35,976 nt of DNA from Brevundimonas subvibrioides (GTDB lineage Bacteria; Pseudomonadota; Alphaproteobacteria; Caulobacterales; Caulobacteraceae), in NCBI GenBank assembly GCA_002280475.1, contig NCEB01000028.1, forward strand, positions 1 to 35,976. The letters are read 5' to 3'. Below are positions 17,499 to 28,066 of this stretch, piece after piece. The stretch's first letter is position 1; every line of letters begins with the position of its first letter. The notes under the pieces are model-generated. The model made no database searches, was not told where the DNA came from, and saw only the letters and a list, made by a program, of their open reading frames with translations. The position numbers and the translations under genes are program-made.

Positions 17499-18466
17499 GT
17501 GACCCCCGCACCCTCCTCGTCGGCGACGTCGGCGGCACCAACGCCCGCTTCGCCCTGGCCCGCATGGTCGACGGCCTGCCGGTGCTGGACCATCACGAGA
17601 GCTTCCCGGCCGAACAGTTCCCGACCTTCCTGAAAGGCGTCGCCGCCTTCATCGAGGGCTGCGAGGTCAAGCCGTCGGGCGGCGTCATCGCCGTGGCGGG
17701 GCCGGTCGAGGACGGGGCCATCGACCTGACCAACTCGCCCTGGGCGGTGTCGGAGGCGGAGCTGGCGACCCTGGGACTGAACCCGGTCAAGCTGATCAAC
17801 GATTTCGAGGCCCTGGCCTGGGGCGCGCCCATTGTGCCGGCCGCCGACCTCGTCCACCTCGGCGGTCCCGCGACGGGCGATCCGCACGCGACCCTGGCGG
17901 TGCTCGGGCCCGGCACCGGCTTCGGTGTCTCGGCCCTGGTGCGCGACGCTCACGGCGGTGAGATGGCCATGCCGTCCGAGGGCGGCCACGCCTGCTTCCC
18001 GCCGGGCGACACGGTCGAGGACGAGATCCTGCGTATCCTGCGCGAACGCTATGATCGCGTGTCCATCGAACGGCTGATCTGTGGGCCGGGCCTGTTGAAC
18101 ATGCACCGCGCGCTCGCCCGCATCGACGGCCGCGAAACCCATATCGACGACCCCGCCGAAATCACCGAGACCGCCCTCAAGGACCCCGAGAGCCCATGCG
18201 GCGCGACGCTCGCTCGCTTCTGCGCCATCCTGGGCGCGGTGGCCGGCGACATCGCCCTGACCACCGGCGCGCGCGGTGGCGTCTATATCGCCGGCGGCAT
18301 CGCGCCCCGCATCCTCGATTTCCTCAAGGCCAGTCCCTTCCGTCGCCGCTTCGAACGCAAGGGCCGGTTCAAGGACTATATGGCCGACATCCCGACCTGG
18401 GTGATCACCCACAAGCACGCCGCCTTGCTGGGGGCCGCTCGCGTCGCCTTCGCGGAGACGGCATAA
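17495..18466 (+). CDS. glk: Glucokinase (Glk family)
   Basis: A 323-residue ATP-dependent glucokinase of the Glk (not ROK) family. It has the ATP-phosphate loop [15 protein letters not shown], the substrate motif [11 protein letters not shown], the second phosphate loop [13 protein letters not shown], the PSEGGHACF glucose-binding block and [10 protein letters not shown]. It makes glucose-6-phosphate for zwf. Its start overlaps the edd stop (ATGA). Confidence 0.96.
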   Translation: MSDPRTLLVGDVGGTNARFALARMVDGLPVLDHHESFPAEQFPTFLKGVAAFIEGCEVKPSGGVIAVAGPVEDGAIDLTNSPWAVSEAELATLGLNPVKLINDFEALAWGAPIVPAADLVHLGGPATGDPHATLAVLGPGTGFGVSALVRDAHGGEMAMPSEGGHACFPPGDTVEDEILRILRERYDRVSIERLICGPGLLNMHRALARIDGRETHIDDPAEITETALKDPESPCGATLARFCAILGAVAGDIALTTGARGGVYIAGGIAPRILDFLKASPFRRRFERKGRFKDYMADIPTWVITHKHAALLGAARVAFAETA

Positions 18467-18549
18467 CGCCGTTCGGATTTTGTCTCACGCGCCCGTGAAC
18501 CCGGCGTGATCGGCGGCGTTTCCCCGACTTCACAAGGAAGGGATATCCC

Positions 18550-18819
18550 ATGCGTAAACTGACCATCGCCTCCATCGCCGTCGCCGCCATGGCCGGCCTG
18601 GCCGCCTGCCAGTCGCCCGCCGACGACGCCGCCGAACAACAGGCCGACGCCCTGGAAGCCCAGGCCGACGCCGCGCCGACCGAGGCTCAGGAAGACGCGC
18701 TGAACGCCCAGGCCGACGCCATCGAGCAACAGGCCGGCAACGCCGACGGCGGCCTGACGACCGAGAACACCCCCTCGACCACGCCGCCCGCCGACGGCGC
18801 GATGGCTCCCGCCAACTAA
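18550..18819 (+). CDS. Small Ala/Gln-rich lipoprotein
   Basis: 89 residues with a lipoprotein signal (lipobox LAAC, Cys at residue 20). The mature part is acidic and rich in Ala, Gln, Asp and Glu with repeated QADA units (about 30-62), likely helical or coiled-coil, then a Thr/Pro-rich tail. A good AAGGAAGGG lies 7 nt before the ATG. Function is not recognised; it may be a small envelope lipoprotein. It is 83 nt after glk and followed by two hairpins. Confidence 0.75.
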   Translation: MRKLTIASIAVAAMAGLAACQSPADDAAEQQADALEAQADAAPTEAQEDALNAQADAIEQQAGNADGGLTTENTPSTTPPADGAMAPAN

Positions 18820-18828
18820 GGCGGACCC

Positions 18829-18851
18829 CGGCGGGGCTCATGACCCCGCCG
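18829..18851. terminator. GC hairpin after the small lipoprotein gene
   Basis: CGGCGGGG and CCCCGCCG form a perfect 8-bp stem with a 7-nt loop, 9 nt after the stop codon. There is no U-run, so it is either a 3' stabiliser or a weak terminator. Confidence 0.5.
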
Positions 18852-18871
18852 ATCCTTCGGAAGAGACGTTC

Positions 18872-18906
18872 AGACCCCCGCCGCGATCGCTGCGGGGGTC
18901 TTCTCG
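18872..18906. terminator. Rho-independent terminator between convergent genes
   Basis: AGACCCCCGC and GCGGGGGTCT form a perfect 10-bp stem with a 10-nt loop, followed by a short T-rich tail (TTCTC). It lies between the rightward lipoprotein gene and the leftward acyl-CoA synthetase gene and could serve both. Confidence 0.75.
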
Positions 18907-18910
18907 TGGG

Positions 18911-20707
18911 TCAGAGGCGCGTCTCGCCGTTTCGGATCGCCGCGAAGGCGTCGGCCGTCAGCCTCTGGTAGCCGGACTTGCCGCCTCGCACATAGACGGT
19001 TCCCACCACGGCGGGATCGAAGCCCTCGGCGACCAGATCCACCTTGCGGTATTTGAACGTTCCGGTCGTCTCCAGCGTCTTGGCCAGCCGCACGAAGACG
19101 GGCCGCGCATAGGGGGGCAGCTGGGCGTCGGCGTACTCGGCGAACGCCTTTGGCGAGAACTTGCCTTCGACGACCAGCGTCACCATCCCGGCCTTGCCCT
19201 CGGCACCCGGCACCGGCACGCCATAGGCGATGACTTCCTTGACCCCCGGCGCTTCGGCCAGGCGCTGCTCGACCTCGGCCGTCGAGACGTTCTCGCCCTT
19301 CCAGCGGAAGGTGTCGCCGATCCGGTCGATGAAATAGAAATAGCCCTCGGAATCCTGGCGCATCAGGTCGCCGGTGCGGAACCAGCGGTCGCCGCGCTGG
19401 AACACGTCGGTCAGGATCTTCTTCTCCGACGCCGCCTTGTCGGCATAGCCCGAGAAGTCGTGGCGGATGTCGTTGCCGATCAGGCCGATGGCCTCGCCGA
19501 TCTCGCCCGGTTTGGCTTCGACGCAGCAGCCGTTGGCCGCCCGCACCGGCATTTCCGTGTCGATGTCGAACTGCACCAGGCGGATGTTGATCTGCTTCTT
19601 GAGGAACTTGGGCACCCGCCCGATCGAGCCCGGCTTTCCGTCGAAGTTGAACACCGAGACATTGCCCTCGGTCGATCCATAGAACTCGAAGATCTCGGGG
19701 ATCGCGAAACGAGTCTGGAAGTCTGACCAGACGTCCGGCCTCAGGCCGTTGCCGAAGGCCAGCCGCAGCTTGTGCCCGCGCTCGCCCTCCTGCTCGGGAC
19801 AGTTGACCAGATACCGGCACAGCTCGCCGATGTAGACGAAGACCGTCGCGCCCGTCGCATTGACGTCCTTCCAGAAGCTGGAGGCCGAGAATTTGCGCCT
19901 CAGGATCAGCCGCCCGCCGTTCAGAAAGGCCGGGCCGATTCCGACCAGCCCCCCGGTGGAGTGATACAGAGGCAGGACGTTGAACACCCGGTCCTCGGCC
20001 GTCGTCGCCGTCGCCCCGGCGAAGGCCCGCATATAGGTGCGCGCGCGGGCGTGGTGGATCTTCGCCGCCTTTGGCAGGCCGGTTGTGCCGGAGGTGTAGA
20101 TGTAGAGCGCCGTATCGCGGTTGGTCAGGCCGTCCCGCGCGGCTTTTGGCGGACGCACCGACGAGCCGCTGCGGACCGCGTTGTCCAGTCCCCGGCGCTC
20201 GGACATCTCGTCCTCGCCGCGCAACCCCAGCACCCACAGCATCATGGTGCGGGTGACGAAGGGGCGGGCCTCCTCGCATTTGCGCCAGGTCTCCTCGTCG
20301 GCGACGACCTGGGAGACACCGGCGATATTCAGACAGTGGGCCAGGGCCTGGCCGGTCAGGTTGGTGTTGATCAGGGCCGTGGCGATCCCGACCTTGGAAA
20401 AGCCCATCCAGGCCGCGATGAACTCGGGCCGGTTGGTCATCACCAGGCCGATCACATCGGACCGGCGCAGATTGCGGCTGCGCGCCCAATGGGCATAGCG
20501 GTTGGCCATGCCGTCCAGCTCGCGATAAGTCAGCGACCGGGTCTCGTCCTCCAGGGCGATGTTGTCGCCGAACCTGTCGACAGCCTCCTCGAAGTCGTCG
20601 CAGACCAGGACGTCGCCATCCAGGCTGATCGGCTTGATGCGCTTCAACAGACGCCGCAGGCCAGCGGCGAACTTGAGGTCACGTCGGATATTGGCCGCCA
20701 GACCCAT
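18911..20707 (-). CDS. Long-chain acyl-CoA synthetase (very-long-chain/FATP-like AMP-forming)
   Basis: A 598-residue adenylate-forming enzyme that activates fatty acids to acyl-CoA. Motifs: YTSGTTGLPKAAKIHH (P-loop-like AMP motif, about 200-215), FEFYGSTEGN, RTGDLM, the DRIGDTFRWKGENVSTAEVE hinge region, and the C-terminal Lys in GTFKYRKVDL. The pattern fits the bacterial VLACS/FATP-like group rather than FadD of E. coli. The start MGLAANIR at 20707 is preferred; the reading frame stays open 126 nt upstream but that stretch is not protein-like, and a GGAG lies upstream of 20707. It is a single leftward gene. Confidence 0.9.
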   Translation of the reverse strand: MGLAANIRRDLKFAAGLRRLLKRIKPISLDGDVLVCDDFEEAVDRFGDNIALEDETRSLTYRELDGMANRYAHWARSRNLRRSDVIGLVMTNRPEFIAAWMGFSKVGIATALINTNLTGQALAHCLNIAGVSQVVADEETWRKCEEARPFVTRTMMLWVLGLRGEDEMSERRGLDNAVRSGSSVRPPKAARDGLTNRDTALYIYTSGTTGLPKAAKIHHARARTYMRAFAGATATTAEDRVFNVLPLYHSTGGLVGIGPAFLNGGRLILRRKFSASSFWKDVNATGATVFVYIGELCRYLVNCPEQEGERGHKLRLAFGNGLRPDVWSDFQTRFAIPEIFEFYGSTEGNVSVFNFDGKPGSIGRVPKFLKKQINIRLVQFDIDTEMPVRAANGCCVEAKPGEIGEAIGLIGNDIRHDFSGYADKAASEKKILTDVFQRGDRWFRTGDLMRQDSEGYFYFIDRIGDTFRWKGENVSTAEVEQRLAEAPGVKEVIAYGVPVPGAEGKAGMVTLVVEGKFSPKAFAEYADAQLPPYARPVFVRLAKTLETTGTFKYRKVDLVAEGFDPAVVGTVYVRGGKSGYQRLTADAFAAIRNGETRL

Positions 20708-21021
20708 GGTCTCGGTCGCTCCGTGTGCAGGCGCAAAAGGACAGGCCCCCGTGATGAACAAGCCCCGGCGTCCGGTCAACCGTCGGGAGAATCCTTGACG
20801 GGTCGCCGCGACGTTTCCCGGTCCGCGTGGCATGTCGGACCCGGTTGACGCAGCGATAACATACGACGCGTTCTGGCTTTAACGGCTACGATTTCGCCCG
20901 ATTTGATCAAGAAGCGGTACAGGAACGCGGCGATCCCGGTTCTTCTTCGAGGCTTTGTTGATCTGGCAGGAACCGGGGTCGTCGAAGTCTGTTTTCTTGG
21001 CCTCAATCAGGAGGACCACAG

Positions 21022-21558
21022 ATGACTGTGACCTATACCGACGACACTGCGCGCAACGAGCCGATGATCGAAGAGGTCTTCGTCCCCCGCTATGCCCGCA
21101 CCAGAAAGTCCCGCTCCAAGGGCGGTATCCGCACCTGGATGATCCTGGCCCCGGTCGGCGTGGTCGCCCTCATCGGCGGCGGCGCTGCGGTCATGATGTC
21201 TGGCGAGACCGGCAACGAGCCCCTGGTCGCTCGTGAAGCGCCGGTGCCGCTCGTCCAGCCCGCCGTCCCGCTGGAAAGCTCGACCGCTCGGGCCGCACTG
21301 TCGACCGACGACCTGCCCGGCGGCGTGACCCTCACCGAGACCGCGGCCGCCCCGGTCGTCCGCGAGGCTCCGCCCACGCGGCCTGCCGCGATCCAGCGTC
21401 GCCAGCCTGTCGAACGCCGCGCCGCCCCCGCCGAGCCCGCGCCCGTCATGGAACAGGCTCCGACCGAGCCCACCGGACCGCAGCCCTATGTTGCGACGAC
21501 CCCGACGATCGATGCTCCTGCCCCGGCCCCGAGCATCGTCCCGGCCCCGCTGGACTGA
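21022..21558 (+). CDS. Pro/Ala-rich single-pass membrane protein
   Basis: 178 residues: a basic cytoplasmic N-terminus (about 1-38, ending RTRKSRSKGG), one TM segment (about 39-60, WMILAPVGVVALIGGGAAVMM), and a low-complexity Pro/Ala/Val-rich periplasmic tail. A strong AGGAGG sits 8 nt before the ATG and a good terminator follows, so it is a real single-gene unit. Function unknown. It resembles the protein at 26697 in plan. Confidence 0.7.
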   Translation: MTVTYTDDTARNEPMIEEVFVPRYARTRKSRSKGGIRTWMILAPVGVVALIGGGAAVMMSGETGNEPLVAREAPVPLVQPAVPLESSTARAALSTDDLPGGVTLTETAAAPVVREAPPTRPAAIQRRQPVERRAAPAEPAPVMEQAPTEPTGPQPYVATTPTIDAPAPAPSIVPAPLD

Positions 21559-21578
21559 CGCTCGCCCGATACGATCAA

Positions 21579-21606
21579 GGCCCCCGGTTCACCCGGGGGT
21601 CTTTTT
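21579..21606 (+). terminator. Rho-independent terminator
   Basis: CCCCCGG (21581-21587) pairs with CCGGGGG (21593-21599) around a 5-nt loop, followed by TCTTTTT. It lies 20 nt after the Pro/Ala-rich protein gene and before the end of the convergent dehydrogenase gene. Confidence 0.85.
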
Positions 21607-21630
21607 CGTGCGCGCGATCCCGCTGATCGG

Positions 21631-22941
21631 TCAGGTCGCCGGCGCGACCCGCCAGATCACATTGCCCACGTCGTCGGCGACCAGCAGCGCCCCCGATCGA
21701 TCCGTGATGACGCCGACCGGCCGACCCAGCGCCTCGCCCTCATCGTTCAGGAAGCCGGTCAGGAAGTCCTGCGGCGGGCCGGCCGGACGACCGCCCGCGA
21801 AGGGCACGAACACCACCTTGTAGCCGCTCTTGGGTTCGCGGTTCCACGAGCCGTGCTGACCGATGAAGGCCCCACCGCGATAGGCCGGGGCGAAGCTGGC
21901 GCCATCATGGAAGTGCAGGCCCAGCGAGGCCGTGTGCGCCCCCAGCGCATAGTCGGGAGACAACGCCGTGGCCACCGCCTGCGGGTTCTCCGGCTTCACC
22001 CGGCGGTCGACCGTCTGGCCATAATAGCTCCAGGGCCAGCCATAGAAGCCGCCGTCCCGGACCGACGTCATATAGTCGGGCACCAGGTCGTTGCCCAGCT
22101 CGTCGCGCTCGTTGACCGCCGTCCAAAGTGCCCCGCTGGTCGGCTCCCACGCCAGGCCCACAGGATTGCGCAGACCCGAGGCGAAGACGCGACGCGCGCC
22201 AGTCGCGACGTCGATCTCCAGAATCGCGGCCCGGTCGACCTCCTCGTCCAGCCCGTTCTCGCCGATGTTGGAGTTGGACCCCACCCCGACGTACAGCCTG
22301 GTCCCATCGGCCGAGGCGACCAGGGACTTGGTCCAGTGATGGTTCCGCCCGGCCGGCAGATCGGCCAGCTTGACCGGCGCGGCGTCGATCCGCGTCTGGC
22401 CCGTCTGATACGGCACGCTGACCACCGCGTCGGCATTGGCGATGAACAGCCGATCGCCGACCAGGGCCATGCCGAACGGCGACATCAGGTTCTCGAGAAA
22501 AGCCGTCCGCGTCTCGGCCACCCCGTCTCCGTCCGCGTCGCGCAAAAGCGTGATCCGGTTCGCGCTGGGGACCGCCGCCCCGGCCTGCTTCATGACGAGC
22601 CCCATGATCCAGCCGCGAATGCCGCCCTGCTTCTCTTCAGGCTTGGGTGGCGCGTTGGTCTCGGCCACCAGCACGTCGCCGTTGGGCAGCCGGTACATCC
22701 AGCGCGGATGATCCAGCCCCTCGGCGAAGGCCTGGACCGCGAACCCTTGCGGGGCCGTCGGCGTCACGCCCCGGGGCCAGCCCACGGCGGGGGCGATGTT
22801 GACCACGGGCAGGATCCGGCTGCTCGGCTCCACCAGCGTGGGGTTCTGGCCATAGGTCGAACCGGCCGGCGCCAGAGGGCCGCTCCCACACGCGGCGAGG
22901 GTCAGGGCGGCGGCGGAGACGGCGAACAGGGTCAGGCGCAT
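21631..22941 (-). CDS. PQQ-dependent sugar (sorbosone) dehydrogenase family lipoprotein
   Basis: A 436-residue lipoprotein (lipobox LAAC, Cys at residue 18) with a six-bladed GSDH/sorbosone dehydrogenase propeller. Typical blocks are LDHPRWMYRLPNGDVLVAETN, LLRDADGDGVAETR, LVGDRLFIANAD, NHHWTKSL, LYVGVGSNSNIGENG, ASGLRNPVGLAWEP, NERDELGNDLVPDY, FYGWPWSYYG and GAFIGQHGSWNR. Such proteins are predicted PQQ-dependent dehydrogenases of sugars or related aldehydes in the periplasm; the substrate is not known. It starts 14 nt after the lipocalin stop, so the two are probably co-transcribed. Confidence 0.85.
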   Translation of the reverse strand: MRLTLFAVSAAALTLAACGSGPLAPAGSTYGQNPTLVEPSSRILPVVNIAPAVGWPRGVTPTAPQGFAVQAFAEGLDHPRWMYRLPNGDVLVAETNAPPKPEEKQGGIRGWIMGLVMKQAGAAVPSANRITLLRDADGDGVAETRTAFLENLMSPFGMALVGDRLFIANADAVVSVPYQTGQTRIDAAPVKLADLPAGRNHHWTKSLVASADGTRLYVGVGSNSNIGENGLDEEVDRAAILEIDVATGARRVFASGLRNPVGLAWEPTSGALWTAVNERDELGNDLVPDYMTSVRDGGFYGWPWSYYGQTVDRRVKPENPQAVATALSPDYALGAHTASLGLHFHDGASFAPAYRGGAFIGQHGSWNREPKSGYKVVFVPFAGGRPAGPPQDFLTGFLNDEGEALGRPVGVITDRSGALLVADDVGNVIWRVAPAT

Positions 22942-22955
22942 GGGACGATCTCGGT

Positions 22956-23507
22956 TCAGGACGCGGTTTCGGGAAACTCGAGGCGGCTCACATCATAGCC
23001 CAGGGCGCGCGCTCGCTCGACGAGGGCCGCCAGTTCGGCGGGCGACGGCGGGGTGCGGGTATAGATCCACAGCTTTTCGAACCGCGGGTCGGCCGAGATG
23101 AACCAGCTGTAGTCGTCGGCCCGGTCCAGCACCCAGTATTCCCAGGTGACGAAGCCGCCGAAATACGGGGCTCTCAGCTTGGCGTTGAAGCCGGGGTCCA
23201 GGATCACCCCGGCGGCCCCCACGGCGCGTTCCTTGCCGTCGACGCCGCCCTGGCGACAGGTGTCGCGCAGGTCCACCCGCGTCGCCGAAACGATCACATA
23301 GTCGGTGGCCGCGGCGACGCAGCCGTCGGTGATGCCCATAGGCAGGCGGGCGACCTCCAGCCAGCGGCCGGAATAGAACCGGTCCAGGTCGATCGGCCTG
23401 GTCGGTTGGGGCGCGCGAACCTGGTCGGCGGGTATCGAGGTAGCGCAGGCCCCAAGCCCGAGGCTTACGGCGACAAAGACGGCGGCGGTCAGGCGGGCGA
23501 AGATCAC
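22956..23507 (-). CDS. Bacterial lipocalin (Blc-like) lipoprotein
   Basis: 183 residues from a GTG start (GGAG 7-10 nt upstream). A lipobox LGAC places the mature protein on a membrane. The lipocalin signature is FYSGRWLEVARLP; the family's later YWVLDRADDYSWFIS and LWIYTRTPPSP blocks are also present. Lipocalins bind small hydrophobic ligands; Blc binds lysophospholipids. No in-frame ATG fits the signal peptide, so GTG is chosen. It precedes the sorbosone dehydrogenase-like gene by 14 nt. Confidence 0.85.
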   Translation of the reverse strand: MIFARLTAAVFVAVSLGLGACATSIPADQVRAPQPTRPIDLDRFYSGRWLEVARLPMGITDGCVAAATDYVIVSATRVDLRDTCRQGGVDGKERAVGAAGVILDPGFNAKLRAPYFGGFVTWEYWVLDRADDYSWFISADPRFEKLWIYTRTPPSPAELAALVERARALGYDVSRLEFPETAS

Positions 23508-23590
23508 GGGCGGGCTCCGGTCGTGGTCATGAAGGCCGAAGATACGGCCACGGTTCCCGATCCGGACGCGCGGCGAATGCGCGCGGCGCT

Positions 23591-24502
23591 CTATCCCGGA
23601 GTCAGGTCGCGCGGCGGGCGGATGCGCCGAAACCGCGCCTCGACGAAGGCGAACAGACCAAAGGCGATCAATCCCAGGGCCGTCACCCCCAGAACCCAGC
23701 TTCCGCCCGGCTGACGTTCCAGGGCGTCCAGCGCCTCGCCGAAGGCGGTGACCTCGGCCGAACTGGCCCGCCATCCCGCCAAAGAGACGAACACCCCCAG
23801 CGGCAGATAGGCGACGCCGCGCGCCACATAGCCCGCCCGTGCGATGGGCGAGAGCCGCTTGCACACCTGCGGCGAACACGACAGCGCCTCGCCGAAATCG
23901 GCCTTGACCCCCTTGATGATATTGCCGACGCCGATGCCCAGGACGATCAGTCCGACGCCCAGCAACAGCCAGTGGCCGTTCGGGAGGGCCAGCAGACTGG
24001 CCGCCTTCTCCTGGTTCTCGGCCACGTCGTCGGCGGCCGCCGATCGCTCATACTCGTCCAGGAATTCGAACACGGTCGATGCCAGCAGACCGTAGAACAC
24101 GCCGCTCGCCGCCTGCCCGGCGCGCAGCATCAACGCCTTCCTCGACGTCCCCTCGCGGTCGGCGTCGAACACCGACTGCAGCACGCGCCATGACACGAAG
24201 GCCCACAGTCCCGCGCCCAGCAGCATCAGCCACAGCCGGCCGAACGGCTGCTCCGCCAGCATCGCGGCCGCACCCGTCGACCCGACCGCGTCGCCGGTCA
24301 TGTCCAGCGCCGCCATCAGGGCGATGACCCCGATCGACACATAGACGAAGCCGCGCGCGCCATAGCCGACGCGCGCCGCCATCTCGAGCAGGTCGCGCAG
24401 CGGCGGCACCCGTCTCAGGATCGCGAACCGTCCGCGCCCGGCCTCGCCCAGCGCCGCCAGCCGGGCGCGGAGGCCGTGGATCGGAGCGAAGACGTCGGCC
24501 AT
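23591..24502 (-). CDS. DUF1206 domain membrane protein
   Basis: A 303-residue integral membrane protein with three tandem DUF1206 units (about 38-110, 125-200, 218-295). Each starts with a basic/aromatic G-Y-x-A-R-G motif (VGYGARGFVY, the middle one weaker, AGYVARGVAYL) and has two TM helices. Function unknown. The ATG at 24502 has an AGGA 7-10 nt upstream; the longer reading frame upstream is not supported. It is divergent from the ABC transporter genes, with about 130 bp between. Confidence 0.8.
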   Translation of the reverse strand: MADVFAPIHGLRARLAALGEAGRGRFAILRRVPPLRDLLEMAARVGYGARGFVYVSIGVIALMAALDMTGDAVGSTGAAAMLAEQPFGRLWLMLLGAGLWAFVSWRVLQSVFDADREGTSRKALMLRAGQAASGVFYGLLASTVFEFLDEYERSAAADDVAENQEKAASLLALPNGHWLLLGVGLIVLGIGVGNIIKGVKADFGEALSCSPQVCKRLSPIARAGYVARGVAYLPLGVFVSLAGWRASSAEVTAFGEALDALERQPGGSWVLGVTALGLIAFGLFAFVEARFRRIRPPRDLTPG

Positions 24503-24632
24503 CGAATGTCCTGGGTGAAAGCTGCGCCGTGCAACGCGCCGTGATGCAGAAAGGCTCCCGACCGCTCTTGAGCCCCGGCCGATCCACGCCATATCCCGGC
24601 CACGGCGCGCAATGCCGGTTGAGGGGCACCGC

Positions 24633-25582
<950 letters not shown>

Positions 25583-25586
<4 letters not shown>

Positions 25587-26350
25587 CGTTCAACGGCTGG
25601 GGCGTCTGGGCCCTGTATCGCTTCGAGATGGCCCGCTTCGGCCGCACCATCTTCGGCAGCCTGGTGACGCCGGTCATCACCACGGCCCTGTATTTCGTCG
25701 TGTTCGGCTCGGCCATCGGCAGTCGCATGGAGGAGGTCGGCGGCGTGCCCTACGGCGCCTTCATCGTGCCGGGCCTGGTCATGCTGTCGGTCTTCACCCA
25801 GTCGATCTTCAACGGCAGCTTCGGCATCTATTTCCCCAAGTTCACCGGCACCATCTACGAGATCCTGTCGGCCCCCCTGTCGCCGCTGGAGACCGTCACC
25901 GCCTATGTCGGGGCCGCGGCGTCCAAGTCGATGCTGGTCGGTCTGGTGACGCTGGCGACCGCCGCCCTGTTCGTGCCGCTCCAGGTCCAGCACCCCCTGG
26001 CCATGCTGGGATTCCTGCTGCTGATCTCGGTGACCTTCAGCCTGTTCGGCTTCATCATCGGCCTGGTGTCCAACAGCTTCGAGCAGTTGCAGTTCATCCC
26101 CATGCTGGTGGTCACGCCCCTGACCTTCCTGGGCGGGGCCTTCTATTCCATCGACATGCTGCCGGCCGCCTGGCGCACGGTGACCCTGTTCAACCCGGTG
26201 GTCTATCTGATCGACGGGTTCCGCTGGGCCTTCTACGGCGTCTCGGACGTCGGGGTGGAGATCAGCGTCGCGGCCATGGCGACCTTCTTCCTGATCTGCC
26301 TCGGCGTCGTCGGCTGGATGTTCAAGACCGGCTATCGCCTCAAGAACTGA
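25583..26350 (+). CDS. ABC-2 type transporter permease (YadH-like)
   Basis: A 255-residue inner-membrane protein with six TM helices in the ABC-2 pattern. Family blocks are [37 protein letters not shown], the [11 protein letters not shown] coupling loop and [20 protein letters not shown] lies upstream of its ATG inside the ATPase gene. The substrate cannot be told from sequence. Confidence 0.9.
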
Positions 26351-26364
26351 ACGGAGACAGACCC

Positions 26365-26649
26365 ATGCCGACCGCGACCTGGAACGGAAAAACGATCGCC
26401 CAAAGCGACGACACGGTGGTGGTCGAGGGCAACCACTATTTCCCGCGCGACGCCGTCGACCAGGCGGTGCTGACGCCGTCGACCACGACCTCGGTCTGCC
26501 CGTGGAAGGGGACGGCCTCGTACCATTCGCTCGTCGTCGACGGGAAACAGAACACCGACGCCGCCTGGTTCTATCCCGAGCCCAAATCGGCCGCCGCCGA
26601 GATCAGGGATCGCATCGCCTTCTGGAAGGGCGTCGAGGTCCGCGCCTGA
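26365..26649 (+). CDS. DUF427 domain protein
   Basis: A 94-residue single-domain DUF427 protein with the family landmarks VEGNHYFPRDAV, SVCPWKGTASYHSL, DAAWFYPEPK and RIAFWKGVEV. It is a small cytoplasmic beta-sandwich protein of unknown function. GGAG lies about 10 nt before the ATG. It starts 14 nt after the ABC permease and may be in the same transcript. Confidence 0.88.
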   Translation: MPTATWNGKTIAQSDDTVVVEGNHYFPRDAVDQAVLTPSTTTSVCPWKGTASYHSLVVDGKQNTDAAWFYPEPKSAAAEIRDRIAFWKGVEVRA

Positions 26650-26696
26650 CCCTCTCGTCATTGGACGGCCGCACGTCCCGGGGCTAAGACGCCGCC

Positions 26697-27869
26697 ATGT
26701 CCGACACGCCGCCGACCGATCCCAAGAACCGCCCGACCGGCGCCGCCCCGGGCGCCGCCGCGCCCGAGCCCTTCGTGCGTGGCCGCATCGTCTGGGGTCG
26801 CCCGCCCGAGACCGTTTTCCGCGCCGGCCCCCTGCCCCGTGCGCCCGAGAGCTGGTCCCAGGCCGCCCCGCGTCCGGCGACGCCTCCGACGCCGACCCCG
26901 CATCCGGCGACCAACATCTTCACCGGCTCCATGATCCCAACGCGCGCGGCTCCGGCCCCCGAGCCCGAGCTGCCCGGCGAGAAGCCCCTCTCCCCAGAGC
27001 CGGACGCTGCGGACCTTGAGGCCCCCGCCGAGCCCCTCGTCGCCAGGCCGCGGCGCGCCCGCAAGGCCGCCGCCGCCCCGAACCCGGTGGCGACGCCCGA
27101 GATCGCGCCCGCGCCCGAACCGCCCTTCGAGACGGTCGTCGAGGACGTTCCCGTGGTCGAGGCCTACGCCGAGCCCGAGCCCGAGCCCTTCGCCGAACCG
27201 GTTCTGGAGACCATCGTCGAGCCCGATCCCGTCCGCTCGGCCGCCGCCGCGCGCCCCACGGTCGAGATCATCGTCGAGCCCGAGGCCCCCGAGCAGATCG
27301 ACACCCTGCCTCCGCCCCTATCGGGCGCCGCGACCGGCCCCGCCGACCCGCGCGCCATCCCCTCCGTCGTCGTGACCCCGACCCTCTACGCCCGGGTCGA
27401 GGCCGTGATGGAGAAGGTCAAGACCAACGACACCTGGCGGATCGCCGCCGTGGCCGGTGCCCTGATCGTCATCGCCGGTTTCGTCTGGCTGGCCACCCTG
27501 CCCGCCGGCGACGCCCCGCCTCTCGACATGGACGCCCCGCCCCCGGCCGCCCCGGGCGCAGAGGTCCTGCCGCCCGTCGAGACCGCTCCGATCCCCGCCA
27601 CCGAGGCCCCTCCGCCCGCCGCCGTCCAGACCGAGGCAGAAGCCACGCCCGCGCCCACCCCGGCCCCCGCCCGCGTCGAGCCCGCGCGTCCGACCGCTCC
27701 GCGCGCGGCACAGTCCACGACCCCGAGCGTCACCACGCCCCCGGTCGAGCCGCCTCCCGCCCCGGTGATCGAGCCCGCCCCCCTGGTCATCGAACCGCCC
27801 ACCGCCGCCACGCCCACCCCCACCGACCCCGACGCCCCCATCGAGACGAGGCCTCAGCCGCTGAACTAG
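26697..27869 (+). CDS. Large Pro/Ala/Glu-rich single-pass membrane protein
   Basis: 390 residues. A long acidic, Pro-rich cytoplasmic region (1-235) precedes one TM helix (about 242-262, IAAVAGALIVIAGFVWLATL) and a Pro/Ala/Thr-rich periplasmic tail. EPEPEP and PTPTPAPA-type repeats dominate and no enzymatic domain is visible. A segment just before the TM (about 220-240, TPTLYARVEAVMEKVKTNDTW) is less biased and may be functional. Codon use fits the neighbours. It could link cytoplasm and envelope, but nothing in the sequence shows a partner. Confidence 0.65.
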   Translation: MSDTPPTDPKNRPTGAAPGAAAPEPFVRGRIVWGRPPETVFRAGPLPRAPESWSQAAPRPATPPTPTPHPATNIFTGSMIPTRAAPAPEPELPGEKPLSPEPDAADLEAPAEPLVARPRRARKAAAAPNPVATPEIAPAPEPPFETVVEDVPVVEAYAEPEPEPFAEPVLETIVEPDPVRSAAAARPTVEIIVEPEAPEQIDTLPPPLSGAATGPADPRAIPSVVVTPTLYARVEAVMEKVKTNDTWRIAAVAGALIVIAGFVWLATLPAGDAPPLDMDAPPPAAPGAEVLPPVETAPIPATEAPPPAAVQTEAEATPAPTPAPARVEPARPTAPRAAQSTTPSVTTPPVEPPPAPVIEPAPLVIEPPTAATPTPTDPDAPIETRPQPLN

Positions 27870-28066
27870 GGGAGGTTGCGAGACCCTGGGGTCTTCTACT
27901 GGGCGCGTGGATGACGTCAGCTGTAGACCCGTTGCGGACTTTTGATGACAGTCCGCCGCGTGATCAGAGCCAAAACGACGAGTTAAGCTTACATTTTCAT
28001 TGGGACCTCTGCAGAGGCTAGCCTCCCAGATAGTAGAAGAAGAAAGCGTGTAAGCGGAGGGTCACA
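27870..28066. other. Lower-GC intergenic region with several palindromes
   Basis: No gene is seen here. Inverted repeats include GCGGACT/AGTCCGC (27934-27956, 9-nt loop), a weak AGACC/GGTCT hairpin at 27881-27894, and two overlapping perfect 12-bp palindromes, CCTCTGCAGAGG (28006-28017) and GAGGCTAGCCTC (28014-28025). The base composition is clearly less GC-rich than the surroundings. It may be the 3' end of the preceding unit plus a control region for the small frame at 28067. Confidence 0.45.

Noticed and set aside
20834..21021. Promoter with TTGACG near 20846 for the Pro/Ala-rich gene
   Set aside because: No -10 element at acceptable spacing was found, so it was not listed.
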